Shown in pieces: positions 38,427 through 48,900 of a stretch of DNA of 64,000 bases (within the stretch, counting starts at the first letter, position 1; the number at the start of each line of letters is the position of its first letter). The translations under genes were made by a program, and so were the position numbers. The notes under the pieces were generated by a model. It made no database searches, had not been told where the DNA came from, and saw only the letters and a list, made by a program, of their open reading frames with translations. Origin of the DNA: DATKBT01 sp035546295 (GTDB taxonomy: Bacteria; Acidobacteriota; Thermoanaerobaculia; Multivoradales; Multivoraceae). The DNA lies in the NCBI GenBank assembly GCA_035546295.1, contig DATKBT010000013.1, positions 1-64,000 on the forward strand. Direction: 5' to 3'.

Positions 38427-39061
38427 CGGGAACGGTCCGCGGTCATGGGGATCTGCCGAGCGCCGCGCGGATAGTCGATGTAGTGCGCGGTCTCGTCGGC
38501 GATCTGCTTGCCGAGGAGCTTTTCGACCACGTAGAAGGCCATGTCCATTCCGGCCGACACCCCAGCCGAGCTGATCACGCCATCGTCGACCCAGCGCTGA
38601 TCCGCAACCACCTCGACCCCAGGCTGGGCGCGGAGCAGATCGAGCGCCGCCCAGTGGGTGGTGGCGCGGCGGCCGTCCAGCAGCCCCGCCCGCGCCAGCA
38701 CCAGCGCTCCGGTGCACACCGAGGTCACCAGCTCGGCGTCTGCGGCGCGCGCTCGAATCCACTCGAGGACTTCCTCCTGCTCGAGCAGTCGTCGGGTGCC
38801 GAATCCACCCGGGACGACCAGCAGGTCGATCCTCGGCGCGTCGGCGAACGCATGGCGCGGGATCACGCGCAGGCCGCCGGTGGCCCGGACCGGCTCGGCC
38901 GTGCGCGCCACGGTGAAGACCTCGAAGGGCGCCGTCTCGTCGGTTCGGCGAGACGTGCTGCCCGGAGAGGTGCGCGTCCGCGAGAACACCTCGAAGGGAC
39001 CGGCGAAGTCGAGGACCTCGACATCGTCGAAGATCAGGATTCCCACGCTGCGTCGCGTCAT
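38423..39061 (-). CDS. DJ-1/PfpI family protein (GlxA/isonitrile hydratase-like)
   Basis: This 212-aa protein has the class I glutamine amidotransferase-like fold. SVGILIFDDVEVLDFAGPFEVF is the typical opening, LLVVPGGFGTRRLL follows, and the nucleophile elbow SVCTGALVLA holds the conserved Cys near residue 115. Then come RATTHWAALDLL and SAGVSAGMDMAFYVVE. The pattern resembles isonitrile hydratase and the N-terminal domain of GlxA-type regulators, but no DNA-binding domain is present. It is the first gene of the set with DUF3311, the symporter and the M20 hydrolase. Its reaction is not established. Confidence 0.88.
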   Translation of the reverse strand: MTRRSVGILIFDDVEVLDFAGPFEVFSRTRTSPGSTSRRTDETAPFEVFTVARTAEPVRATGGLRVIPRHAFADAPRIDLLVVPGGFGTRRLLEQEEVLEWIRARAADAELVTSVCTGALVLARAGLLDGRRATTHWAALDLLRAQPGVEVVADQRWVDDGVISSAGVSAGMDMAFYVVEKLLGKQIADETAHYIDYPRGARQIPMTADRSR

Positions 39062-39285
39062 GGCGGTCTCTCCACCGAGAGATCTCGTCGAGCTCGCCGC
39101 CCGGCTGGCCGCCGGGCTGGCCGCCGGCTCGCCGGCCGCTCGCGGACACGTCCCGGACGGTCGTCCTCAAGGCGGTTGCGGAGCCGCAGTCTACCCCGGC
39201 GCGAGGTGCTGCTCGGCGCGGCGCCGTCGCCGCCCTTCGCGATCCACCGTCGCTATCATCGGCGGCCGGACCACGGGAGATCTCC

Positions 39286-39870
39286 ATGTCGAACGCCGAG
39301 CTGCTCGAGATCCTCGCTCGCCAGAGCATTCGCAAAGGGGACTTCGTCCTCGCCTCGGGAGCGCGCAGCCACTACTACTGCGACGTCCGTGCGACCGCGC
39401 TGTCCCCCCGCGGCGGCCGGCTCTGCGGCAAGGCCGTTCTCGAGCTCCTGCGCCCGCACGACGTCGAGGCGGTCGGCGGCATGGCGATGGGCGCCGCCTA
39501 CTTGGCGAGCGCGGTGGCGCTCGCCAGCGACGGAACGGATCGCCCCCTCCCGGCCTTCGTGGTGCGTCCCGCGGCCAAAGATCACGGGATGGCGTCGAAG
39601 ATCGACGCCTCGTGGCATCCCGACGGTCCGCTGATCGCGCCGGGTCGCCGGGTGGCCGTGATCGACGACGTGGTCACCAGCGCCGGCTCCATCCTGCGCG
39701 CGCTCGACGCGGTCGAGGAGGCGGAGTGCGAGGTGGTTGCGGTCGCGGCCGTGCTCGACCGCCAGGCGGGGGGCGCCGATCGCATCCGCGAGCGCGGCTA
39801 CCCGTTCGCGGCCCTGTTCGTGGCCGACGAGCGGGGTGACCTGAGCCCGGGGCCGGGCTGGAAGAGCTGA
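39286..39870 (+). CDS. pyrE: Orotate phosphoribosyltransferase
   Basis: This 194-aa enzyme of de novo pyrimidine synthesis transfers the phosphoribosyl group of PRPP to orotate, giving OMP. The N-terminal KGDFVLASGARSHYYCDVR holds the family's flexible N-terminal and substrate region. GGMAMGAAYLASA and VVRPAAKDHGMA follow; the latter carries the catalytic loop Lys. The PRPP-binding motif is RVAVIDDVVTSAGS near residue 123. GGGAGA just before ATG 39286 is the ribosome site and TATCAT at 39253-39258 a possible -10. It stands alone between the DJ-1 gene (divergent) and the large secreted protein; other pyr genes are not present. Confidence 0.95.
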   Translation: MSNAELLEILARQSIRKGDFVLASGARSHYYCDVRATALSPRGGRLCGKAVLELLRPHDVEAVGGMAMGAAYLASAVALASDGTDRPLPAFVVRPAAKDHGMASKIDASWHPDGPLIAPGRRVAVIDDVVTSAGSILRALDAVEEAECEVVAVAAVLDRQAGGADRIRERGYPFAALFVADERGDLSPGPGWKS

Positions 39871-40218
39871 TCCCGCGGCCGGGCTGAAGGGGCCGAGCCC
39901 GCGCACGCCGTCGGCTCAGCGAAGCGTGGCCCGAGACTCCCGGGAGATCTCGGTTTCACAGGTCGCCAAGCAGTGTAGCGGCGAGGTCCGCGGGCTGGCC
40001 GGCACTTTTTTGTCCGTTGTGCCGGATGGCTTTCGTGAGTACTGTCATCCGCTCTGGCCCGGGCGCCGTCGTTCGCCGTGGCTTCCTCCGCGGCCCGATC
40101 CGCTGCAACGTGATCGGCAGACGACGGCTGTGCCCCGAGCCTTCTTCTACGCCCCATCACCTGGTTCGGCAGCCTCTCCGCCGGCAGCTGCCACGAGCTC
40201 CCTTGCGGAGAGGAATAC
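39871..40218. other. Intergenic region upstream of the large secreted protein
   Basis: No gene is supported in these 348 bp. CCGGCAC...GTGCCGG around 40000-40028 forms a 7-bp stem closing a T-rich loop and could terminate pyrE or be part of a leader. GAGAGG seven nt before ATG 40219 is the ribosome site of the next gene. No known riboswitch pattern was recognised. Confidence 0.35.
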
Positions 40219-43200
40219 ATGGTACGCATCCACGGGTCACACGACTGTCGGGAAGGCTCACTGGGCGCCGCACGAGGAAACGACGGATCCACTCCGCGAT
40301 CGATCGACCCTTCAGCCGCTGCCGTCCTCGGGTTCCTGCTGGGCGGCCTGCTGAGCGCGAGTCTCGGCGCCCAGCAGGTGCACCAGAACGTCAACGTCCT
40401 GCCGATCGCGCCGCAGTTCTCGAACGCCCCGTGCCTGCTCGACCTGGACGGTGAGATCGGGCCGGACCTGGTCTACGGCGCCGACGGCGCGATCAGTCCC
40501 TTCGAGGCCGCCGACGCCGGTCTGCCCGGCTGCGTCGAGAACCCGGACTGGTACCTCGAGGGCGACGGGTTCGCCAATCGCCAGGTGGAGCCGACGATCG
40601 CGGTCTCCACGCGCAACCCCAACCACCTCATCGCCTTCTTCAACGACTACCGTGCCGTCGACCTGCCGGACCCGGCTCCCGGCGGCCTGGCGGAGAAGAG
40701 CGAGGACGAGGGGAGCGCCGAGGAGGGGTCTTCTCGGCTCGCTCGGGCGAGCGGGAAGAGCGAGACCGACGAGGAGCCGACGCCCGTCGCCGCGTCCGAG
40801 GCGTTCATCGGCGTGGCGTTCTCGTACGACAACGGAATCTCGTGGTCCGGCGGGTTCGTCCCGGGCGGACCTGAGGATTTCTCGCCCGCCTCGCTGGCGT
40901 CGCCGCTTCACGGCCTCACCGCCGCGACCGACCCGATCGCAGTCGCGGCGCCGTGCGGCTTCGTCCACCTGGTGGGGATCGCCTTCGACCGCGGAGGCGA
41001 GAGCAGGATGTTCTTCGCCAGCTACCAGGACACCAACGACTCGGAGTCCGACCACACCTGGCGCTACCTCGGCACCTCGGTGATCGACAGCGGCAACAAC
41101 GCCGAGCACGGCGTCTTCCTCGACAAGCCCGACGCCGCCGTCGACATCCTGCGCGGCTCCGCCGACCCGGACCCGTGCGCACACCGCCTCTACGTGAGCT
41201 ACACGACGTTCAACGGCCAGGACCGCAACGGCAAGATCCAGAGCAAGCTGAACTTCGGCTCGGCCGTGCTCGGCAGCACGATCGCCCAGAGCTACCCGAG
41301 CGGCGGCGTGCCGGTGGCCGTCTCCTTCGTCAACATGCCCTTCAAGCAGGGACAGGGAACCGCGATCGCGATCGATCCACGCCCGACCGCACAGGGCGGC
41401 GGGGCGATCTACCTGTTCTGGCGCAACTTCTTCGATCCGCACGCGATCTTGATGCTGCAGTCGACCGACTTCGGCGCCAGCTTCCCCGGCAAGCCGAAGG
41501 AGCTGACCAAGGAGCTGCCGCTCGCCAACTTCGACCAGCCGTCGATCCCGAGCACGGCCACCGCGACGCCGGTCGACGATGTCGCCTTCCGCTCCAACGG
41601 CTTCCCGACCGCGGCGGTGACCGCGGACGGGACGGTCTACGCCGCCTGGCAGGAGAAGGTCGACGTCGGCTCGGCGCCCGGGTCGCCTGCCTTCGGTCGA
41701 CCCGACCCGAACGGCAGCCCACGCATCGTGGTCGTGCGCTCGAAGAACGGCGGCAACACGTGGACCGACGTCGACGGCGACGCCGGGACGCGCCGGGCGG
41801 TCGACTTCGGCGACCGCGACGTCGGCTGTGGACCGCCGCGTGGCCCGTCCTGCACCGTGCCGGCCGGCTTCGGCTTCCTGCCGCAGGAGCGTCCGTCGGG
41901 GCCGCAGGTGATGCCCAAGCTGCGCTTCGGCGGCGGACGCCTGCTGATGACCTACTACGAGTCCCGTGGTCTGGCCGACTACGCCTCCGACACCATCGCC
42001 GAGGTCGATCTCGGCGGCATCGGCTTCATCTCCGGCATCCGACGGCTGCTCGACCTGCGCGCCGCCGTGCTCGACCCGGCGAGCGGCCACCTCCTGAGCA
42101 CCACCCAGGTCTCGCGCTACTCGCTGTCCGCCGACTCCGACCCGACCGAGGAGACCCTGGCGGACGTCACCCCGACCTGCACCTTCGACGGCGCCTCCTG
42201 CGTGCCGGCCGTCCACCGCGCCAACGCCCCCCAGTCGGGCAGCGGGCAGATCCCGTTCATCGGCGACTACAACGGACTGGTGCCCGGCGTCGACTTCGTG
42301 TCCGAAGGCGGAGCCTGGCGCTGGGCCACAGCGGCGAGCGACGTCCCGGATCGCTCGTTCCGAGCGGTCTGGGCCGACAACCGCCACCTGGCCGAGCCGG
42401 CGGGCGGGATCTTCGCGTTCCAGGACTACGGTCCGCCCGGGATCGGCGGACCCTGCGTCAACCCCGGCTCGCGCAACACCGACGTCCTCACCGCCCGCGT
42501 GGACGCCGCCGTCCTGCTCGATACGCCGGTCACCTACCGAGCGCTCGAGAGCCAGCCGCGCACCTTCCCGTTCTCACTGACCAACGCCCTCGACGGGACG
42601 CGCTTGTACCGGATCGAGCTGGCGGCCGGCGCCGAGCTCGCCTCGCTGCGGCCGTTCGAGTACGCGTTCGGCGACGTCGACGCCGAAAACCTCGCCCTGC
42701 TCCCCTACTCGACGGTCTCGCGCGTGGTCTACGTCGATCCGCTGCTCGCAGGCGGGGCTCCCGGCCCGATCCGGCTCGAGGTGTACACCCTCGACTGTGC
42801 GATCGACCCGCTCGACCCACCCACCGATCCCGACTTCTCCTGCCCGGTCGGGGAGCTGGTGGGATCGGTCACCTTCAACGCGGACCCGACCAATCCGACG
42901 GGCGGCTCGGGCGAGACCGCGAATCCGCTGGTCTCCAACCCCCTGGTCAGCAATCCGCTCGTCTCCAACCCCCTGGTCTCGAACCCGCTGGTCTCCAACC
43001 TGTCCGCCAGCAACCCGCTGGTCTCCAACCCGCTGGTCTCCAACCCGTTGGTCTCGAACGCTTCGCCCGAGGACGTGATCGACGTCACCTGGACGGTGTC
43101 GTCGGGACCGGGCAGCGACACCATCTCGAGCCTGCTGCCGGTGATCAACATCGACAACGCCGAGCAGTTCGTGGCGAACTACGACTTCCAGCTCATCCTC

Positions 43201-45804
43201 TACCGCACGTCGTCGTTCGCCGCGCTCAACGCCGCCGCCTGCGCGACGTACGCCTCGGCCCAGGACCAGATCGTATCGGTCGTCTCGACCAACCCCGAGG
43301 CGACGCCGCTGGTCTCGAACCCCCTGGTCTCGAACCCGTTGGTCAGCAACCCGCTGGTCTCGAATCCCCTGATCAGCAACCCGTTGGTCAGCAACCCACT
43401 GGTCAGCAACCCGCTGGTCAGCAACTCGGCGATCACGGTGGCTCCGAGCGACGCTGCGAGCGCCGCGACCACGGGTCGTGTGGCGGCGAGCTCGACCCAC
43501 GAGCCCGACCTGCGGGCTCCTCGACGTCCGGACGTCGTCAACGTGCTCCTGCGCGCGGTCAAGCGCGCGCCCGACGAGGAGCTCGGCGACTTCGTCTACG
43601 ACCCCGTAGCCGATCCTCCGGCGCTCACCCTGGTGCCTTTCGACTGCGATCCGCAGGCAGAGGGCGCCCCCTGCTTCGTGACCAATGCGCCGGACCTCGA
43701 GCCCGGTCCCGTGCTCCCGCTCGACGAGCCGGTGGCCCCGGGATCCTCGTTCCTTTTCCCGCCGCTGCAGGGGGATCTCGACGGCGACGGAACCGACGAC
43801 GCCTGGCAGCTCTTCAACCACGGCGTGAACGACGCAACCGCCGAGAACCGTCCGCTGCGCCACGGCTTCTACCTGTCGCGCGACGAGACGCTCGATCTGT
43901 TGCCGAGCGGCGAGCCCGTGCCGTGCACCGCGGGCGAGATCGAGGGCTTCGACTGCGACACCCTGATCGGCGCGACCGCGTCGTCCGGCAACTCGCTCGG
44001 CGGCCAGCAGTCGGAGGCCTTCGGCCAGGCCACCCTGACCCTGCCCGGCGACCTGCCGCCCGGTGACTACCACCTGATCCTGTGGGTCGACGACCTCGAG
44101 GAGGTCTCGGAGTTCGACGAGCTCAACAACTACCGCACGCTCGAAGCCATCGTGCCGCTCGGCGTGGTGGTCCCGAACCGTCCGCCGCTCGCTCCCGACG
44201 CGACGCTCCCGGGCTCAGGCGAGGCCGAGCTGCTCGAGGACGAGGCGCTGACGGGTACGCTCCCGGGCAGCGACCCCGACAACGATCCGCTGATCTGGGC
44301 AGTGGTGACTCCGCCCGCCAGCGGGAGCTTCGAGCTCGATCCTGCGACCGGCGCCTTCACCTATACGCCCGAAGCGGACTTCAACGGGGTCGACTCGGTG
44401 GTCTATTCGGTCACCGACGACGAGGGGGAGTCGGACCAGGGCACCGTCAGCTTCACCGTCGCAGCGGTCGACGATCCGCCGCTGGCCACCGGCGGGATCA
44501 CCCTCGAGGTTCAGGAGGACCAGACGGTCACCGGCATCCTCTCCGCCGAGGACGTCGACGGCGGGGCCAGCTTCTCGTTCGCCATCGAGGAGCAGGGAGT
44601 CCTGGGCACGGCGACCATCGGCGATCCGGTGACCTGTCCCGCCGAGCTCGCGCCGAGCTTCCTGTGCGTCGAGGTCAGCTACGCCCCCAGCGCCAACAGC
44701 AACGGCCAGGATCAATTCACGTTTCTCGTCACCGACCTGGTCAGCGGCGCCACCTCCGAAGTCACGGTCGTGGTGGTGGTCATCGGTGCCGAGCCGGACG
44801 CCCCGGTGGCGGTCGACTCTGCGGTTTCGACCGCGGAGGACACCTCGGTGACCCTCGTGCTCGCCGCAAACGATCCGGACGGAGCCGCCGACGAGGCGAC
44901 GTTCTCGTTCCAGATCCAGACTGCTCCGAGCTCGGGGCTCCTGGGCGCGCTCGGCGCGGTGGAGCGCAGCGGCCCGACCTTCACCACCAGCGTCGACTAC
45001 ACGCCTACCGCGGACTTCGCGGGCACCGACGCGCTGACCTTCACCGCCAACGACGGCACGACGAGCTCGAACGTGGCAACCGTGACGATCGAGGTCACCG
45101 CCGTCAACGACGATCCGGTCGCCGTGCCCGACGTCTTCTCAGTCGGCGAGAACTCGGGCCCGGTCGATCTCGACGTCGTGCTCAACGACCTCGATCCGGA
45201 CGGCGATGCTGTGGCGCTCACCGGCGTCACTCCCGACGGTGACATCGTGGACGCTACGACCGGTGCGGTGCTCGCTCGCGTGGTGCGCAAGGACGCTCGC
45301 CTCGTCACCTTCACGCCGGGCGTCAACGTCGTCGGGCCAGTCGAGTTCGCCTACGGGATCACGGACGGCCGGGGCGGCAGCGCCAGCGGGACGGCCACGG
45401 TCGAGATCCTGGACATGGCCCCCGATCGGTGCTTCGTCGGCCTGCTCGACCCGTGGAAGGAGCAGCCCGTCTATACCGCCAAGATCGGCAGCGCGGTGCC
45501 TCTGGTCTGGTTCTACGGCGGCGAGGGCCCCAGCGCCTGCGTCGCCCAGGCGAGCGCCGACATGATGCCCGAGGTGCGAGTGAGGGGTCCCTTCGCCTGC
45601 AGCGGTGACGAGGGCCCGGACACGCTGACGCAGGTCTTCTCCCCGGGCAACAGCGGGTTCCAGTACGACTCGAGCACCTTCGTCCACCAGTTCAACTGGC
45701 AGACCTCGCTGAGCGAGCCCGGCTGCTACAACGTCCGTGTCTTCAGCGAGGCGACGAGACAGCTCGACCGCCCGCAGGGCTTCCGCATCCGCCTGCGACG
45801 CTGA
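40219..45804 (+). CDS. Very large secreted protein with BNR-like, NPLVS-repeat, CARDB and cadherin/Ig-like domains
   Basis: This 1861-aa protein has an N-terminal hydrophobic export segment (AAAVLGFLLGGLLSASLGAQ) near residues 33-53. Residues ~60-750 resemble sialidase/BNR-like exported proteins, with FSYDNGISWSGG and RSKNGGNTWTDV as Asp-box-like turns. Two blocks of NPLVS pentapeptides flank a domain at 948-1028. A CARDB-like segment (GDYHLILWVDDLEEVSEFDELNNYRTL) lies near 1275-1310. Three to four cadherin/VCBS-type Ig-like repeats follow (~1320-1730), with ATGAFTYTPEADFNGVDSVVYSV, DEGESDQGTVSFTVAAVDDPP and DPDGDAVALTGV. A Cys-containing C-terminal domain of ~125 residues ends the protein. 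It is probably a surface adhesin or matrix protein. It is followed 105 nt later by a convergent kinase gene. Confidence 0.82.
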   Translation: MVRIHGSHDCREGSLGAARGNDGSTPRSIDPSAAAVLGFLLGGLLSASLGAQQVHQNVNVLPIAPQFSNAPCLLDLDGEIGPDLVYGADGAISPFEAADAGLPGCVENPDWYLEGDGFANRQVEPTIAVSTRNPNHLIAFFNDYRAVDLPDPAPGGLAEKSEDEGSAEEGSSRLARASGKSETDEEPTPVAASEAFIGVAFSYDNGISWSGGFVPGGPEDFSPASLASPLHGLTAATDPIAVAAPCGFVHLVGIAFDRGGESRMFFASYQDTNDSESDHTWRYLGTSVIDSGNNAEHGVFLDKPDAAVDILRGSADPDPCAHRLYVSYTTFNGQDRNGKIQSKLNFGSAVLGSTIAQSYPSGGVPVAVSFVNMPFKQGQGTAIAIDPRPTAQGGGAIYLFWRNFFDPHAILMLQSTDFGASFPGKPKELTKELPLANFDQPSIPSTATATPVDDVAFRSNGFPTAAVTADGTVYAAWQEKVDVGSAPGSPAFGRPDPNGSPRIVVVRSKNGGNTWTDVDGDAGTRRAVDFGDRDVGCGPPRGPSCTVPAGFGFLPQERPSGPQVMPKLRFGGGRLLMTYYESRGLADYASDTIAEVDLGGIGFISGIRRLLDLRAAVLDPASGHLLSTTQVSRYSLSADSDPTEETLADVTPTCTFDGASCVPAVHRANAPQSGSGQIPFIGDYNGLVPGVDFVSEGGAWRWATAASDVPDRSFRAVWADNRHLAEPAGGIFAFQDYGPPGIGGPCVNPGSRNTDVLTARVDAAVLLDTPVTYRALESQPRTFPFSLTNALDGTRLYRIELAAGAELASLRPFEYAFGDVDAENLALLPYSTVSRVVYVDPLLAGGAPGPIRLEVYTLDCAIDPLDPPTDPDFSCPVGELVGSVTFNADPTNPTGGSGETANPLVSNPLVSNPLVSNPLVSNPLVSNLSASNPLVSNPLVSNPLVSNASPEDVIDVTWTVSSGPGSDTISSLLPVINIDNAEQFVANYDFQLILYRTSSFAALNAAACATYASAQDQIVSVVSTNPEATPLVSNPLVSNPLVSNPLVSNPLISNPLVSNPLVSNPLVSNSAITVAPSDAASAATTGRVAASSTHEPDLRAPRRPDVVNVLLRAVKRAPDEELGDFVYDPVADPPALTLVPFDCDPQAEGAPCFVTNAPDLEPGPVLPLDEPVAPGSSFLFPPLQGDLDGDGTDDAWQLFNHGVNDATAENRPLRHGFYLSRDETLDLLPSGEPVPCTAGEIEGFDCDTLIGATASSGNSLGGQQSEAFGQATLTLPGDLPPGDYHLILWVDDLEEVSEFDELNNYRTLEAIVPLGVVVPNRPPLAPDATLPGSGEAELLEDEALTGTLPGSDPDNDPLIWAVVTPPASGSFELDPATGAFTYTPEADFNGVDSVVYSVTDDEGESDQGTVSFTVAAVDDPPLATGGITLEVQEDQTVTGILSAEDVDGGASFSFAIEEQGVLGTATIGDPVTCPAELAPSFLCVEVSYAPSANSNGQDQFTFLVTDLVSGATSEVTVVVVVIGAEPDAPVAVDSAVSTAEDTSVTLVLAANDPDGAADEATFSFQIQTAPSSGLLGALGAVERSGPTFTTSVDYTPTADFAGTDALTFTANDGTTSSNVATVTIEVTAVNDDPVAVPDVFSVGENSGPVDLDVVLNDLDPDGDAVALTGVTPDGDIVDATTGAVLARVVRKDARLVTFTPGVNVVGPVEFAYGITDGRGGSASGTATVEILDMAPDRCFVGLLDPWKEQPVYTAKIGSAVPLVWFYGGEGPSACVAQASADMMPEVRVRGPFACSGDEGPDTLTQVFSPGNSGFQYDSSTFVHQFNWQTSLSEPGCYNVRVFSEATRQLDRPQGFRIRLRR
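42922..43059 (+). repeat. NPLVS pentapeptide repeat block 1
   Basis: Nine 15-bp units encode NPLVS five times, NLSAS once and NPLVS three times more (residues 902-947 of the large secreted protein). Synonymous codons vary (CTG/CTC, TCC/TCG/AGC), so the peptide is conserved more than the DNA. Confidence 0.9.
43303..43425 (+). repeat. NPLVS pentapeptide repeat block 2
   Basis: Eight 15-bp units encode TPLVS, NPLVS, NPLVS, NPLVS, NPLIS and three more NPLVS (residues 1029-1069). It is separated from block 1 by an 81-residue domain of different composition. Confidence 0.9.
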
Positions 45805-45825
45805 CCCCGACCGCATCTCTCACCG

Positions 45826-45894
45826 GGGAGGGCCGGCCACGGCGGGGACGCTGGGGGAAAACTCCTCAGTGGCCGCCGGCCGGTCCCCTGGCGC
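45826..45894. terminator. Imperfect inverted repeat between convergent genes
   Basis: A GC-rich left arm (CCGGGGAGGGCCGGC) pairs imperfectly with GCCGGCCGGTCCCCTGG about 40 nt later. It fills most of the 105-bp gap between the convergent secreted-protein and kinase genes and is a plausible bidirectional terminator. Confidence 0.4.
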
Positions 45895-45909
45895 CGGAAG
45901 GCGACGAGC

Positions 45910-48900
45910 TCACGCTCCGAGGTCGGCGAGCCGTCGCTCCACCTCGGCGATCCTCGGGTCGTCCCCGCCCTTGCGCAGCTCCAGGTAGCTCTCGAAGGAC
46001 TTCCTCGCCGCGGCCCGATCGCCGATGCCGAGCTGGGCCCTGCCGAGCAGGTCGAGGGCCTCGGGGTAGTAGCGCAAGGTGGCGATGTCGGCGAGGAAGA
46101 CATCGGTGATCTCGCCTTTGCGCTCCACCGACTGGGTGAGCTCGTCGATCGCCTCGGCGTACTGCTTGGCCTCCAGGTAGGCACGGCCGAGGAGCAGGTG
46201 AGCCAGCCAGGTGTCGTAGTGCCCCTGGCCCTCGCGCAGAGCCTCGAGCGAGTCGAGCAGCCGCCCCTCACGAAGCGCGATCTCTCCGTCCAGGAGCCGC
46301 GCGTAGGCGGTGGTTTGCCTCTGCAATCGCGCATCGAGGGTCTCGGTCAGCCCGCGAACCGGATCGAGACGCCCCGCCGTGATCAGCACCCGAGCGGCCG
46401 GGTACAGAACGTTCTCCTGGTCGGTTCCCGCAATCGCCCGCAAAGCGGCCTCCGCGGCGGCGTTCGGGTCGCCGGCTCCGACCAGCGCCTCGGCGCGGAC
46501 GAGCTCGAGGTTGGCGCCCGCCGCGCCGGAATCGGCGGCGGCCTGGAGCTGCGCCATCGCCTCGCGCTGTCGTCCGAGGTACAGCTCGAGATCGGCGAGC
46601 CCGACCCAGGCCAGGCGTCCGAGTCCCCCTGTTCCCGCGAGCGCCCCGTACTCGCGTCTCGACGTCTCGTAGTCGCCGAGGCCGGACGCGGCGCGAGCCA
46701 GCGCGAGTCGCGCGTAGCCAAAGTCTGGGTTCTCGGCCAGCAGCCGCTCGGACTCCTCCACGGCTCGCTCGAAGTCGCCGGCGTAGATGGAGTACATCGC
46801 CGAGTTCACCCGCTGCACGGCGTTGTTGGGCTCGAGCTCGACCGCCCGGCTCCCCTCCTCCATCGCCGCCTGGAAGTCCCGGGTGTACAGCGAGGCGAGC
46901 GCGAGGTTCGCGTGCCCCGCCCGATCGGCGGGGTACAGCTCCACCAGGGTCTGGAAGTTCTCGACCGCCTTCGGGTAGTTGCGCGAGACGATCAGGTAGT
47001 AGCCGCCCAGCGTCCGGTAGCGCTCGCGCTCGGTCATCCGGTCGAGGTGCTGCAGCGCCTGCTGGTAGCTGGCCTCCGCTTGCTCCTGCTGCTGGAGGTT
47101 CGCGTGCGCCGCGCCCATCCCGGCGTAGGACCGGCCGAACTCCGGGTCCTCCGCGAGGGCCGCCTCGTACTCGGCGATCGCCTCCTCGAAGCGCCCCTGG
47201 TAGAAGAGGTCCTGACCGGCGGCATATCGCTGCATCGCCTCGAGCGACGCTGCGGTCACGGTCTCGGAGGCGGCGAGCCGCGCGCTCTCGGGAGCGGTGT
47301 CGCCGAGGTCCCGGCGCAGCTCGGAGGCGAGCTCTCCGATCACGCCCAGCACCTCGTCGCGATCTCCGACCCGCCCACGAGCACGCGCCAGCAAGTCCCC
47401 CTCTCCCGCGTCGAGCGCAGGATCGACCGCCCGGACCTCGATGCGATAGCCGCGCCCCGCGGCCTCGATCTTGGGGATCAGGATCGAGTCGATCCCCTCG
47501 CGCCTCGAGATCAGCCGCGACATCGTCCGGTCGAGCCCGCTCCCGGGCTGGAGCCGTTCGGCGAGCTGCTGAGCGCTGCCCCGTGGAAAGGTGTTGATGA
47601 ACCCGCCTCCCTCCATCGCGATCACCAGTGCCTCTTCGAAGGCGCCGTCGAAGGAGGGATCGCCGGTCTCGTTGTCGAGGTCGGCCACCAGCACGGACAT
47701 CGGCTCGCGGGGCGTGAGCGGGACCTCGGAACGGGCCACGAAGTAGGTGGCCACCAGCGCGCCGACGACGGCGGTCGCCGCCAGCGAGGACAGGATCTTG
47801 GCGCGCAGGGAGAGGCGCGGGAGACGTTCGCCCCGCTCGTCGAGGAGCTCGAGCTCCTGCGCGAGCTCGGCCGTGCTCTGGTAGCGAGCCTCCGGATCCG
47901 GCTGCAAGCATCTCACGATCAAGGCATCGAGCGGCTCTGGGATCGACTCGTCGACGCTGCGCGCGGACGGCGGAGAATGGCGAGCTCGTTTCTGGACCTC
48001 CCGCAGCGCTTGTCTTCCGCGATAGGCGCGTTTGCGGCCGAGCAGCAGGTCGTAGAGGATCAGACCGAGGGCGTATACGTCGGCTCGCTGGTCGGCGACC
48101 TCTCCCAGGAATTGCTCGGGGGCCATGTACTCGGGGGTTCCGACCACCGCGCCGACGCGGGTCTCGCCCAGGTCGACCAGCGAAGCGCCGGGCGTCATCT
48201 CGCCCGAGGCAGAGTCGCCCGAGCCGCTCTCTGGCGTCGGTGTCGGGCTGTCGGCGGCCGGCCTCTCGACGGCTCCGGGCCGCGAGGGAGCGGGCGTCGC
48301 GCTGCGACCGATCACCGCCGACCGTGCGATGCCGAAGTCCATCAGCAGAGCGTCGCCCTGCTTGTCGATCATGATGTTGGCGGGCTTGAGATCCCGGTGA
48401 ACGATTCCCTTCTCGTGCGCGGCGATCATCCCGTCGACGATCTGGCGGAAGATCTCGAGCGCTCTCGCAACCGGCAGGCGGCCCTCCCGCGACAGCAGGG
48501 AGGACAGGTCCTCCCCCTCGATGTAGCTCATCGTGAAGTACTTGATCCGGTCGATCTCCCCCAGATCGTGGATCCGCACGACGTGCTTGTGGGTGACCTC
48601 CCTCGCCAGCAGCAGCTCCCGCTTGAAGCGTGCGCCGATCTCGTCGGAGCCATCCCCGCCCGTCATCTCGGTCCGGATCACCTTGAGCGCGACCGGCACC
48701 CCGAGCTCCTGGTCCCAGGCCTGATACACCGCCCCCATCCCGCCGATCCCGAGCAGCTTGATGATCAGGTAGCGGGAGCCGAAGGGGGCGCCGACGGTGA
48801 GCGGTCCGTCCTGCCGATCGCCCGCTCGCCTCACGCCGCTCGGAGCCACCAACGTGGCTCCGTCGGGCTCGGGGTGTGCGGGCCGCTGCGCGCTCGAGGC

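Noticed and set aside
39871..40218. Riboswitch in the leader of the large secreted protein
   Set aside because: A T-rich loop closed by a 7-bp stem is present, but no conserved riboswitch core could be matched by eye.
40312..42387. 691-aa open frame on the - strand across the large secreted protein
   Set aside because: Antisense shadow; no motifs and no ribosome site.
42922..43425. CRISPR-like regular repeats
   Set aside because: The repeats are 15 bp, contiguous and in frame, encoding NPLVS; there are no spacers.
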